This document shows positions 51,607 through 59,949 of a stretch of 64,000 nucleotides of DNA, piece by piece (position 1 is the first letter of the stretch; each line of letters opens with the position of its first letter). The stretch is from Maricaulis sp048270265 (GTDB lineage: Bacteria > Pseudomonadota > Alphaproteobacteria > Caulobacterales > Maricaulaceae). The notes under the pieces were generated by a model, which made no database searches, was not told the origin of the DNA, and worked only from the letters and a program-made list of their open reading frames with translations. The DNA is taken from contig NZ_JBLWTD010000006.1 in NCBI RefSeq assembly GCF_048270265.1, positions 62,001 through 126,000 on the forward strand, read 5' to 3'. A program made the position numbers and the translations under genes.

Positions 51607-51707
51607 CAGATTGTTGGGGCGGGGATGGCGCGGCGAATAGGGGGGCGGAACTTCTGGTCCTGTCGCTCCGGCGTGCACGCCACCGCCGCGCCCGTCATCA
51701 TCACCGG

Positions 51708-51736
51708 CCTTGCCCCGGAGCGGGACCGGGGCAAGG
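51708..51736. repeat. Perfect hairpin repeat-like element
   Basis: CCTTGCCCCGG (51708-51718), seven-base loop, CCGGGGCAAGG (51726-51736), a perfect 11-bp stem flanked by CATCATC and GATGATC. The size and composition suggest another dispersed intergenic repeat; no T run follows, so it is a weak candidate terminator. Confidence 0.5.
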
Positions 51737-51839
51737 CGATGATCGCCCGAATGAAGGGTGATGGGCAACAGGTGAGGTTACCTGTCTTGGGGCCGTGGCG
51801 GGCATGCGGATGCGGCCGTGGCCGGCAGCTGGCGTCCGG

Positions 51840-52283
51840 TCATGCCGGCAATTCGTGGGAAGCTGCGGCCTTGGCAGTATCGCCGGCCTGCGTGACGCTT
51901 TTCACGGTCAGGCGACGGACACGGCCATCGCGGGCGGTCCAGTCGATGGTCTGGCCGGCGGACAGACCGATCAGGGCGGCACCGATCGGCGTCAGGATCG
52001 AGACCTTGCCGGCTTCGATATCGGCCTCACCGGGGAAGACCAGGGTGACATGCTTTTCATCCCCGAGCTCGCTGGTGAAGCACAGGCTGGAGCCCATGCG
52101 CACGACTTTCGGTGCGATCTTGTTGTCAGCCACAACGCGTGCGCGGTCGAGCTCGGCCAGCAAGGGCTCGGCGACATTGGCGGACGTATCGGGCAGGGAC
52201 TCGGCCAGTCGCCACAACCGTTCATGATCGGAACGGGTCATCGTGATCGCAGGCTTGAGTTTTCTTTTGGTAGCGGGAGCCAT
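51840..52283 (-). CDS. Rnk/GreA-C-type nucleoside diphosphate kinase regulator
   Basis: 147 residues from the ATG at 52283, with GAGG seven bases upstream. N-terminal Lys-rich start (MAPATKRKLKPAI), then ITMTRSDHERLWRLAESLP and the GreA/GreB C-terminal-like beta domain (KHVTLVFPGEADIEAGKVSI, LTPIGAALIGLSAGQTIDWT). Rnk proteins bind RNA polymerase via the secondary channel region and regulate nucleoside diphosphate kinase in Pseudomonas. It stands alone between non-coding stretches. Confidence 0.85.
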   Translation of the reverse strand: MAPATKRKLKPAITMTRSDHERLWRLAESLPDTSANVAEPLLAELDRARVVADNKIAPKVVRMGSSLCFTSELGDEKHVTLVFPGEADIEAGKVSILTPIGAALIGLSAGQTIDWTARDGRVRRLTVKSVTQAGDTAKAAASHELPA

Positions 52284-52712
52284 GGGCTGACCTCGTCATA
52301 AAACCTGAACCGCCGGCGCACTTCGGGTGTCGCTGCGGTCGAATTGGAAATTCTGGAGCTGTGTCGCGTAAGGGGCTGCGCTGTCGGGATTGCGGAACGC
52401 GCAATACGCAAAGCGAGCCTATACCCCTCGACCGGGGCGCGACGCGACTGGGCCGAGGGTCAGATGCCCGCGATGGGGCATGCCCTGTAAGAAGTCGGAA
52501 GCCGTCGTGTGGTCGTGTTCATGCTGTGAATCTCAGCCTTTGCCTGTCCAAAGTCAAGCTGGGCGGCAGGCAGCCTCGCATGGCCGGGCCGGCCGCTGCC
52601 GATTGGCGGCTCGCGGATCGGGGCATCGCTCTGGCCCGCCGCAGAACGCACCATTCATTAACAAGAGCGAGCCATGGTGTGGGCGTAAGCTGAATGGAAT
52701 GGACCGGCCGGG
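52284..52712. other. Intergenic region without recognised gene
   Basis: 429 bases between the divergent Rnk-type and DUF2336 genes. I see no coding frame with family character, no perfect hairpin and no clear promoter match apart from AT-richer patches around 52640-52680 (TTCATTAACAAG). The promoters of both flanking genes should lie here. Confidence 0.5.
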
Positions 52713-53804
52713 ATGGCGAACGCCGAACCCTTGGATTTGATACCGGAAGCCCCCCGCCGCGCGCGGGATGTGCTGGCGCGGCGGCTGGCCGATATTGTCG
52801 GCCTGCCATCAAGCCGCCTGACGCCGCGCGAGCGCTGGATCGTTGCCGACCTGCTGTTTGATATCCTCAAGGCGAGTGATGTCCCGGTGCGTCAGCGCTG
52901 TGCCCGCCGCCTTGCCGGCCTGGTCGAGGCCCCCAGCCGCCTGCTGCGCCTGCTGGCCTGTGATGATTTCGAAATCGCCCAGCCCATTCTCGAGGACTCC
53001 CGCGCCCTGACCGATTTCGACCTGCTCGAGATTGTGCAGGCCGGAACGCTGCAGCACCGGATGGCGATCGCCCGACGAGAGAATATCAGTGAAATCATCT
53101 CTGCAGCGCTCGTTGCCGCGGGCGAGCCGCCGGTGGTGGAATGCGTTCTGAAGAACAAGACCACGGCACTGGCCGCACCGACCATCGACCGCCTGGTCGG
53201 CGCTGCCCAGGACGAGGTGCGCTATGCGGCGCTTCTGATCCGCCGGGACGAATTACGCCCCGCCCAGGCCTTCCGCCTGTTCTGGGATTGCGAGCATTTT
53301 GAGCGCTACCAGATCCTCGAGCGCTTTGCGGTTGACCGCACCATCCTGATCGATTCCACCGAGGACATTTTCCCGATGGTGTCGAAGGAGGGCTGGGACG
53401 ATCCGCTGGTGACCCGGGTGCTGCGTTATATTGATCGCCGCCAGCGCAATCGTGACGCGGCCCGGCTGAGCCCCTATGGCTCGCTGGAGGGCGCGATCGA
53501 TGCCTTCTGCGTCGAAGGGGCGCAACCCGAACTCATCTCGGAAATCGCAACCCTGGCTGCGATCCACAAACGTCTTCTGCTGCGGATGATCGACGATATG
53601 GCCGGCGAGCCTCTGGCGATCCTGTGCAAGGCCACCGGCCTGAAATGGGCAAGTTTCCAGGGCCTCTGGGCCGGAATCGGGCGCCCGGCCCAGGATGATT
53701 CGGTTGAGCCGGCCCGCAAGGTTTATGACAGTCTGTCTGTGGAAAAGGCCCAGACTGTACTGCGCTACTGGAACCTCACCTTCGAGGATGCCGACAAGCG
53801 CTGA
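52713..53804 (+). CDS. DUF2336 protein
   Basis: 363 residues, all-helical, with HEAT-like spacing and no membrane segment or signal peptide (LTPRERWIVADLLFDILKAS, VRQRCARRLAGLVEAPSRLL, VRYAALLIRRDELRPAQAFR). This matches DUF2336, an alphaproteobacterial family of unknown role, some members of which are encoded near signalling and cell-cycle genes. The start could be slightly upstream (ATG at 52694 or 52700), but the frame is certain. Confidence 0.75.
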   Translation: MANAEPLDLIPEAPRRARDVLARRLADIVGLPSSRLTPRERWIVADLLFDILKASDVPVRQRCARRLAGLVEAPSRLLRLLACDDFEIAQPILEDSRALTDFDLLEIVQAGTLQHRMAIARRENISEIISAALVAAGEPPVVECVLKNKTTALAAPTIDRLVGAAQDEVRYAALLIRRDELRPAQAFRLFWDCEHFERYQILERFAVDRTILIDSTEDIFPMVSKEGWDDPLVTRVLRYIDRRQRNRDAARLSPYGSLEGAIDAFCVEGAQPELISEIATLAAIHKRLLLRMIDDMAGEPLAILCKATGLKWASFQGLWAGIGRPAQDDSVEPARKVYDSLSVEKAQTVLRYWNLTFEDADKR

Positions 53805-53966
53805 GCGGCATTTTTCAGGCCCGCTGCCGCAACTCACCCCTGACGAGAAACTTCCCGGCGCCTCTCCCGGTGCGGATGATCTGCGCTTGCCGTCCGGCTT
53901 GTCTGGTCAAGGCCGGTATGTCGGGTTAAAAGCCGAGGTTCAGGCGAATACGTGCGGGGAGTTTCC

Positions 53967-54470
53967 ATGACTTACGGCGTCGGTTTGACGGCTATCCTTG
54001 TCCTGCTCTGGCTGACCTTGTCGGGCCAGTACACGCTCTCCGGTGATTATCCGTTGGTGATCGGTTTCGGTGTGTTGAGCGTGGCCGGAACGGTCGCCCT
54101 GGCGGCCCGGATGAGAATTCTCGATCGGGAGACGGTGCCGCTGGCGCCGGCCTGGTCGCTGGTCCCCTACTGGTTCTGGCTCGGCGGCGAGATCGTGGCG
54201 GCCAATTTCGCCGTATTGCGACTGGTGATGAAGCCGGACATGGATGTCGAGCCGCGGCTGGTGCGTGTGCCGGCCGAGCAGCGCTCCGGCCTTGGCCATG
54301 CCGTCTTCGCCAATTCAATCACGCTGACGCCGGGTACGGTGACAATCGATGTCGAGGAGGACGGGTTTCTCGTCCACGCCCTCGATACAAGCTTCACCGA
54401 TCCGTCCGGCTTCGCCGAGATGGGTGCCCGGTCCGACGTTGCGTCCGATGGCAAGCGGAAGGTGCTCTAA
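53967..54470 (+). CDS. mrpE: Mrp-type antiporter subunit E
   Basis: 167 residues from the ATG at 53967 (GGGGAG at 53956-53961, five bases before). Two to three N-terminal transmembrane helices (ILVLLWLTLSGQYTL, VIGFGVLSVAGTVALAARM) and SLVPYWFWLGGEIVAANFAV, VFANSITLTPGTVTIDVEED, LVHALDTSF, which are the MrpE signature. It begins the ten-gene antiporter operon. Mrp complexes exchange Na+ or K+ for H+ across the inner membrane. Confidence 0.9.
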   Translation: MTYGVGLTAILVLLWLTLSGQYTLSGDYPLVIGFGVLSVAGTVALAARMRILDRETVPLAPAWSLVPYWFWLGGEIVAANFAVLRLVMKPDMDVEPRLVRVPAEQRSGLGHAVFANSITLTPGTVTIDVEEDGFLVHALDTSFTDPSGFAEMGARSDVASDGKRKVL

Positions 54471-54784
54471 TGGGTCTGTTCAATTTCATCATTGCGCTCG
54501 GCATGGCCGGCGCGATGGCGATCATGCTGGCGCGCCTGTTTGCCGGGCCGACGCTGTATGACCGCGTTCTGGCGTCCAATTCCTTTGGCACCAAGACGAT
54601 CCTCTTCCTGCTGGTCTTCAGTGCGATCTCCGGGCGGCAGGATGCGATCGACATCGCCATGCTCTATGCCCTGATCAATTTCGTCTCGACCATCGCGATC
54701 CTGAAATTCTTCCGCTATCGCTCGCTCGACATCGCGCTGGCGCAGATGTCGCTGCGCCGGGCCATCGACGGGGAGGACGATTGA
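54470..54784 (+). CDS. mrpF: Mrp-type antiporter subunit F
   Basis: 104 residues, three transmembrane helices, with LARLFAGPTLYDRVLASNSF and QDAIDIAMLYALINFVSTIA typical of MrpF. Starts on the last base of mrpE and is coupled to mrpG by TGATG overlap. Confidence 0.9.
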   Translation: MGLFNFIIALGMAGAMAIMLARLFAGPTLYDRVLASNSFGTKTILFLLVFSAISGRQDAIDIAMLYALINFVSTIAILKFFRYRSLDIALAQMSLRRAIDGEDD

Positions 54785-55155
54785 TGACCCTGGCTGAAAT
54801 CGGACACCACCTGTTGTTTGCCCTCAGCGTCGCCTCGATGTCGGTCGGGCTCGTCTTTGTGCTGGCCGGCGCGATCGGCGTTATCCGCCTGCCTGACTTC
54901 TACACCCGGATGCATGCGGCCGGCGTCACCGACACGCTCGGCGCCGAACTCATCATCATGGGGCTGATCTTCCAGGCCGGTGACTGGCAGACCGTTGCCA
55001 AGCTTGCCCTGGTGGCGCTGCTCCTCTTCCTCACCAGCCCGACGGCGACCCATGCCGTGGCCAATGCGGCTCACCGCGCCGGACACAAGCCGGATCTGGC
55101 TCATTTCAAGCCGAAGCATCCGCGTGAGCTCGGCCAGGAGGAGGGTCAGGCATGA
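54784..55155 (+). CDS. mrpG: Mrp-type antiporter subunit G
   Basis: 123 residues from the ATG at 54784 (the TTG three bases earlier is less likely). VLAGAIGVIRLPDFYTRMHA and GVTDTLGAELIIMGLIFQAG, then ALLLFLTSPTATHAVANAAH, are the MrpG signature. The C-terminus is hydrophilic and longer than in many MrpG proteins (~20 residues). Confidence 0.9.
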   Translation: MTLAEIGHHLLFALSVASMSVGLVFVLAGAIGVIRLPDFYTRMHAAGVTDTLGAELIIMGLIFQAGDWQTVAKLALVALLLFLTSPTATHAVANAAHRAGHKPDLAHFKPKHPRELGQEEGQA

Positions 55156-55733
55156 GTGATCTCACCCAATATCTCGACTATGCCCTGATGGCGATGTTGT
55201 TCGCGGTCGGGATCGCCATCGTGCGATTGCGCAACCTGTTTGCGATCGTGATGCTGATGGGCGTCTACAGCCTGCTGTCGGCGGCCTGGTTTGTCTCGCT
55301 CGATGCGGTCGATGTGGCCTTCACCGAGGCGGCGGTCGGCGCGGGGATTTCAACCGTTCTCCTGCTCGGCGCAATGCTGCTGACGGCACGCGAGAGCGAG
55401 CCGACGAAGGCCTCCCGTCACTGGGCGGCGCTGGCTGTCGTGGTCACCGCCGGTGCGGCACTGCTGTATGCCGTGCCCGACATGCCGGTCTATGGCGATG
55501 CTGAATCCCCGGCGAATTCCTATGTCGGGCGGGAATATCTCGAGCGCACGCCCGAGGATATCGCGGTGCCCAATATCGTGACGGCCGTGCTGGCCAGCTA
55601 TCGCGGCTATGACACGCTCGGCGAAACCATGGTGATCTTCACCGCCGGTCTCGGCGTGGTCCTGCTGCTCGGTTTCGGCACCCGGCGCCGTGACCCCAAG
55701 GCGAAGAGCAAGAAGGGAAAGGCGGCGTCGTGA
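55152..55733 (+). CDS. MrpA C-terminal domain as separate protein (DUF4040/MbhD-MbhE-like)
   Basis: 193 residues. Residues ~1-85 are the DUF4040/MbhD-type three-helix segment (IAIVRLRNLFAIVMLMGVYS, VAFTEAAVGAGISTVLLLGA). Residues ~130-185 match the end of MrpA (NIVTAVLASYRGYDTLGETM, then a final helix). In Gram-positive Mrp operons this is fused to the large MrpA antiporter subunit; here it is free, as in MBH hydrogenases. It lies between mrpG and mrpB with short overlaps. The Lys-rich tail (KAKSKKGKAAS) is probably cytoplasmic. Confidence 0.85.
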   Translation: MSDLTQYLDYALMAMLFAVGIAIVRLRNLFAIVMLMGVYSLLSAAWFVSLDAVDVAFTEAAVGAGISTVLLLGAMLLTARESEPTKASRHWAALAVVVTAGAALLYAVPDMPVYGDAESPANSYVGREYLERTPEDIAVPNIVTAVLASYRGYDTLGETMVIFTAGLGVVLLLGFGTRRRDPKAKSKKGKAAS

Positions 55734-56188
55734 ATCCACATCTGATCCTGAGTGTCGTTTCCAAACTGCTGATCCCTGTGATCATGGTGTTCGGATTTTA
55801 CGTCCAGTTCCACGGCGATTTCGGTCCGGGCGGCGGGTTCCAGGCGGGCGTCATTCTCGCCGTTGCCGTGATCCTCTATGCCCTGATCTTCGGGATCGAT
55901 GAGGCCCAGCGCGCGGTGCCGCCGACGGCGATCCGCTATGGCGCGGCCCTCGGCCTGCTGCTTTATGCCGGGGTCGGGATCGCGGCGATGTTGATGGACG
56001 GTGCCGGCGAACCGCTGAACTTCCTCGACTACGACGCCCTGCATCCCGATCAGGGCCATCATACCGGGCAGCATTACGGCATCATGCTGGTTGAGCTTGG
56101 GGTGTTGCTGACGGTCTCGTCGGTGATGTTGTCGGTATTCTACGCCTTCGCCGGGCGGATCCCCGATATTGCGGACGAGGACTGGTAG
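55730..56188 (+). CDS. mrpB: Mrp-type antiporter subunit B
   Basis: 152 residues with VVSKLLIPVIMVFGFYVQFH, GDFGPGGGFQAGVILAVAVI and EPLNFLDYDALHPDQGHHTG, the MrpB/MnhB pattern; HHTGQHYG is a His-rich variation of the usual loop. Overlaps the preceding gene by four bases. Confidence 0.9.
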   Translation: MNPHLILSVVSKLLIPVIMVFGFYVQFHGDFGPGGGFQAGVILAVAVILYALIFGIDEAQRAVPPTAIRYGAALGLLLYAGVGIAAMLMDGAGEPLNFLDYDALHPDQGHHTGQHYGIMLVELGVLLTVSSVMLSVFYAFAGRIPDIADEDW

Positions 56189-56189
56189 A

Positions 56190-56642
56190 ATGCTCGATAT
56201 GCTGCTCGAACGTTTCAACTATATCCCGATCCTCATCCTGATGATGACGGGGCTGTATGTGGTGTTTGCGACCGGCAATCTGGTCAAGCGCCTGGTCGGC
56301 CTGTCATTGTTCCAGACCTCGGTCTGCCTGTTCTACATCAACATGGCCAAGGTGTTCGGCGGCCAGCCGCCGATCGTGGCCGAGCACCATGCCGCTGACG
56401 CTGCCGATCATGGCGCTGCTGCCGTCGAGCACGGCGCTGCCGCGGCCGGGCACGTTGCCGAAACCGTCATTTATGCCAACCCCCTGCCGCACGTGCTGAT
56501 CCTGACCGCGATCGTGGTCGGCGTCGCGACGCTGTCGGTCGGACTCGCCCTGGTGGTGCGCATTCGCGAAGCCTATGGGGTGATTGAGGATGATGCCTTG
56601 AATACTGCCGATTACTCGCGTGAGACAGGAGCCGCCGGCTGA
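56190..56642 (+). CDS. mrpC: Mrp-type antiporter subunit C with His/Ala-rich insertion
   Basis: 150 residues from the ATG at 56190, two bases after the mrpB stop. The NuoK-like helices are present (YIPILILMMTGLYVVFATGN, VGLSLFQTSVCLFYINMAKV, VLILTAIVVGVATLSVGLAL). Between helices two and three, residues ~62-92 carry an insert with six His (EHHAADAADHGAAAVEHGAA) that most MrpC proteins (~110-115 residues) lack. It is expected to project out of the membrane. The stop overlaps the mrpD start by one base. Confidence 0.87.
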   Translation: MLDMLLERFNYIPILILMMTGLYVVFATGNLVKRLVGLSLFQTSVCLFYINMAKVFGGQPPIVAEHHAADAADHGAAAVEHGAAAAGHVAETVIYANPLPHVLILTAIVVGVATLSVGLALVVRIREAYGVIEDDALNTADYSRETGAAG

Positions 56643-58165
56643 TGGAATTTCTGGCTCACCTTCTACCGGCGGCCATCGCCGCGCATGCGCCTGTGCTTCT
56701 GGTCGTGATCCCGCTGATCCTCGCACCGATCGCGGCCCTGATGCCCAATGGCCGCCTGGCCTGGGGCGTGGCCCTGCTGGGTGCGATTGTCGTGGCCGTC
56801 ATGGCCCTGGTTCTGATGGGCGAGATTTCGACCGCGGGCGCGATCAGCTATCATCTCGGCGGCTGGGCGCCGCCCCTGGGGATCGAGTATCGCGTTGATG
56901 CGCTGAACGTCCCGATCCTGTTGCTGGTGGGCCTGGTCGGCCTGCTGTGCACGATCTACGCCTTGCCGACCGTGGCCGACGAAATCGAGCCGGACAAGCA
57001 GCCGATGTTCTATTCGGCTTTCCTGGTCTGCTTTACCGGCCTGCTCGGCGTCACCATCACCGGCGATGCCTTCAATGTCTTCGTCTTCCTGGAAGTCTCC
57101 TCGCTCTCGACCTATGCGCTCGTCGCCATGGGCGGCGGCAAGGATCGCCGGGCGCTGACGGCCTCGTACAACTACCTCATTCTCGGCACGATCGGCGCGA
57201 CCTTCTTCGTGATCGGTGTCGGCTTCCTCTACATGGCGACCGGCACGCTCAACATGGCCGATATCGCGCGCATTCTGGCGGAGAATGGTCATACCCGGGT
57301 GACCGAGGCAGCCTTCGCCTTCATCGTCGTCGGGCTGGGTCTGAAGGCGGCCATGTTCCCGCTGCATGTCTGGCTGCCCAACGCCTATGCCTTTGCACCG
57401 AATTTCGTCACCGCCTTCCTCGCCTCGACCGCGACGAAAGTGGCCTTCTACGTCCTGATCCGCTTCGTGTTCTCGGTCTTCCATCCGGAAGTCAGCTTCG
57501 TGGCGATTTCCTTCACCTGGATCTTCGCCGTGCTCGGCACGGTCGGCATGATCGTGGCGTCGGTGCAGGCCATCTTCCAGAACGACCCGCGCCGGGTGCT
57601 GGCCTATTCCTCGGTTGCCCAGGTCGGCTACATGATGCTTGGCCTGGGTATCGGCACGCAGGCAGGCCTGTCGGCCGGACTGCTGCACCTGATGAACCAT
57701 GCGATGATGAAGGGCGCGCTCTTCATGGCGCTTGGCGCCTTCGCCCTCAAATTCGGCGTCCGCAGCATGGACAGCCTCAACGGGCTCGGCCGCACCATGC
57801 CGGTGTCCGCCAGCGCCTTCACCATTGCCGGCCTGTCGCTGGTCGGTGTGCCGCTGACGGTCGGCTTCACCTCGAAATGGTATCTGATCCTCGCCGCGCT
57901 TGATCGCGACTGGTGGTGGGCTGTGGCGGCGCTGATCGTCTCCTCGCTGCTGGCGCTGGTCTATATCGGACGCATGCTGATGGCGATCTGGATGCAGGAA
58001 CCGCCGAGCCACCAGGGCAAGGCGATGCCGGCGACCATGGCGCCCTGGGCCGCCGTGGTGCCGATGTCGATCCTGGCGATTGCCAATGTGTATTTCTTCT
58101 TCAACGCCGCCCCGCTCGTGTATCTGGCACGTGAGGCTGCCGAAGCCATGATGGGAGGGCGCTAG
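56642..58165 (+). CDS. mrpD: Mrp-type antiporter subunit D (first copy)
   Basis: 507 residues, about 14 transmembrane helices. It belongs to the NuoL/M/N-type proton-antiporter family: MGVTITGDAFNVFVFLEVSS-type segment (TITGDAFNVFVFLEVSSLST), LKAAMFPLHVWLPNAYAFAP with the conserved Lys and His-x-Trp, and YSSVAQVGYMMLGLGIGTQA. It is closest to MrpD. It is followed directly by a second antiporter-like gene. Confidence 0.9.
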   Translation: MEFLAHLLPAAIAAHAPVLLVVIPLILAPIAALMPNGRLAWGVALLGAIVVAVMALVLMGEISTAGAISYHLGGWAPPLGIEYRVDALNVPILLLVGLVGLLCTIYALPTVADEIEPDKQPMFYSAFLVCFTGLLGVTITGDAFNVFVFLEVSSLSTYALVAMGGGKDRRALTASYNYLILGTIGATFFVIGVGFLYMATGTLNMADIARILAENGHTRVTEAAFAFIVVGLGLKAAMFPLHVWLPNAYAFAPNFVTAFLASTATKVAFYVLIRFVFSVFHPEVSFVAISFTWIFAVLGTVGMIVASVQAIFQNDPRRVLAYSSVAQVGYMMLGLGIGTQAGLSAGLLHLMNHAMMKGALFMALGAFALKFGVRSMDSLNGLGRTMPVSASAFTIAGLSLVGVPLTVGFTSKWYLILAALDRDWWWAVAALIVSSLLALVYIGRMLMAIWMQEPPSHQGKAMPATMAPWAAVVPMSILAIANVYFFFNAAPLVYLAREAAEAMMGGR

Positions 58166-59647
58166 ATGATGTGGTCTCCCGAACTTGCCCTGGCGCTGGC
58201 GCTGGCGATCCCGTCGCTCGGCGGCGTCATGGTCGCCCTGCTGGGCTCGCGCCCGAATCTCCGTGAGGGCGCAACCCTCGTCTCCGGCGTCCTGCTGGCC
58301 CTCAATGTCGCCTATCTGGTGGAGATTGCCCCCAGCCATCCGACCCTGATCCTGGCCTCGGTCGCGCCGGGTCTGGAACTGACCTTCACGCTCGAGCCGC
58401 TCGGCGCGCTGTTCGCCGCCGTGGCGAGTGGTCTGTGGCTGATCAATTCGCTGTATTCGATCGGCTATATGCGCGGCAATAACGAGAAGAACCAGACGCG
58501 CTTCTATGTCTGTTTCTGCATCGCCATTGCCGCCGCCATGGGCGTCGCCCTGTCGGGCAATCTGCTCACGATGTTCGTCTTCTACGAAGTGCTCACCCTG
58601 TCGACCTATCCGCTGGTCACGCACAAGGGCGATGCCGCGGCGCGGCGTGGTGGCCGGATTTACCTCACCATCCTGCTGGGCACCTCGATCGGCCTGCTCC
58701 TGCCGGCTGTGATCGCGACGCAATTCATTGCCGGATCGACGGATTTCGTTGCCGGCGGCTTGCTCGCGCTCAACGAGGCGACACCGTTGATGGCCGGCAT
58801 CCTGCTGGTGATGTTCGCCTTCGGTATCGGCAAGGCTGCCCTGATGCCGGTGCATCCATGGCTGCCCAATGCCATGGTCGCACCGACGCCGGTCTCCGCC
58901 TTCCTGCACGCCGTGGCCGTCGTCAAGGCGGGCGTGTTCGCGATGCTGAAGGTCGGGGTCTATATCTTCGGACCGGCCCTGATCGTCGCGACGCCAACCT
59001 CGCTGCCGCTGGCCTGGATCGCGGCCGGCTCCATCGTGCTGGCCTCGATGATCGCGCTAACCAAGGACAATCTCAAAGCCCGGCTGGCCTATTCCACCAT
59101 CAGCCAGCTCTCCTATGTCACCCTGGCCGTGATGCTCGGCTCGCCCCTGGCCATGCTGGGCGGGGCGCTGCAGATCGTGATGCACGCCTGGGCCAAGATC
59201 ACGCTCTTCATGAGCGCCGGTGCGATCTATACGGCGACCAAGAAGACCAATATCTCGCAGATGCGCGGTCTCGGCCGTCACATGCCCTGGCTGTTCGGTG
59301 CCTACACGATCGGTGCCCTGTCGATCATCGGCCTGCCGCCACTTGCGGGCATGTGGCCGAAAGTCTTCCTGCTGCAGGGCGCATTCGAGTCCGGTCATGT
59401 CATCCTGGCCGTGGCGCTGATTGCCTCGTCCCTGCTGAATATTGCCTATCTGCTGCCGCTGTCGGCACGCGGGTATTTCGAGCCGCCCGAAGAGGCCCGG
59501 CTGAAGAAGCCGGCGCCGGTGCTGGTGATCCTGCCGCCGGTGATCACGGCCGCTGGCGTGATCATCCTGTTCTTCCTGATCGGCCCGCTGCGGGATTACC
59601 TCCTGCCTGTGTTTGAACCGGTCGCGATTGTCGAGACAGCCTTATGA
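58166..59647 (+). CDS. Mrp/NuoN-like antiporter subunit (second copy)
   Basis: 493 residues, 13-14 transmembrane helices, again with the NuoL/M/N antiporter core: SGNLLTMFVFYEVLTLSTYP, FGIGKAALMPVHPWLPNAMV (Lys and His-x-Trp) and YSTISQLSYVTLAVMLGSPL. GGAGG at 58154-58158 fits the ATG at 58166. It differs from the first and third copies and might replace the N-terminal half of MrpA. The C-terminus carries a charged loop (EPPEEARLKKPAPVLVI). Confidence 0.87.
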   Translation: MMWSPELALALALAIPSLGGVMVALLGSRPNLREGATLVSGVLLALNVAYLVEIAPSHPTLILASVAPGLELTFTLEPLGALFAAVASGLWLINSLYSIGYMRGNNEKNQTRFYVCFCIAIAAAMGVALSGNLLTMFVFYEVLTLSTYPLVTHKGDAAARRGGRIYLTILLGTSIGLLLPAVIATQFIAGSTDFVAGGLLALNEATPLMAGILLVMFAFGIGKAALMPVHPWLPNAMVAPTPVSAFLHAVAVVKAGVFAMLKVGVYIFGPALIVATPTSLPLAWIAAGSIVLASMIALTKDNLKARLAYSTISQLSYVTLAVMLGSPLAMLGGALQIVMHAWAKITLFMSAGAIYTATKKTNISQMRGLGRHMPWLFGAYTIGALSIIGLPPLAGMWPKVFLLQGAFESGHVILAVALIASSLLNIAYLLPLSARGYFEPPEEARLKKPAPVLVILPPVITAAGVIILFFLIGPLRDYLLPVFEPVAIVETAL

Positions 59648-59949
59648 GTCAGAAACCCAGCAAAAAAGACGATCTCATTCATCCGATCGCGCGGCCGTTT
59701 CTGTGGCTTGAAGCCGACTGGCTCAAGGCGAGTCTGGTCTGGGTGCTTGGCGTGCTGACCATTGGTCTGGCGGCAATCGATTTCTTCCACCATCGCCATG
59801 AATATCTGGAATTTGCCCAGATGCCGGGCTTCTACGCCCTGGCCGGCTTTGGCAGTTTCGTGCTGGCCGTGATGGGGGGCTGGTTCATCATCCGCCGCTT
59901 CCTCGGCCGCGAGGAGAACTACTGGGACGGGGAGGCCGGCGATGAGTGA
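59644..59949 (+). CDS. Small membrane protein in the antiporter operon
   Basis: 101 residues. A basic N-terminus (MSQKPSKKDDLIHPIARPFL), then two transmembrane helices (SLVWVLGVLTIGLAAIDFFH and GFYALAGFGSFVLAVMGGWF) and an acidic tail (REENYWDGEAGDE). I recognise no family beyond its repeated presence being plausible with extended Mrp operons. Overlaps the flanking antiporter genes by four and eight bases, so it is surely part of the same operon. Confidence 0.75.
   Translation: MSQKPSKKDDLIHPIARPFLWLEADWLKASLVWVLGVLTIGLAAIDFFHHRHEYLEFAQMPGFYALAGFGSFVLAVMGGWFIIRRFLGREENYWDGEAGDE

Noticed and set aside
56663..58909. A 748-codon open frame on the minus strand across the antiporter genes
   Set aside because: It is antisense to two membrane antiporter genes, low-complexity and highly charged (His/Asp/Arg/Gln), with no start context.
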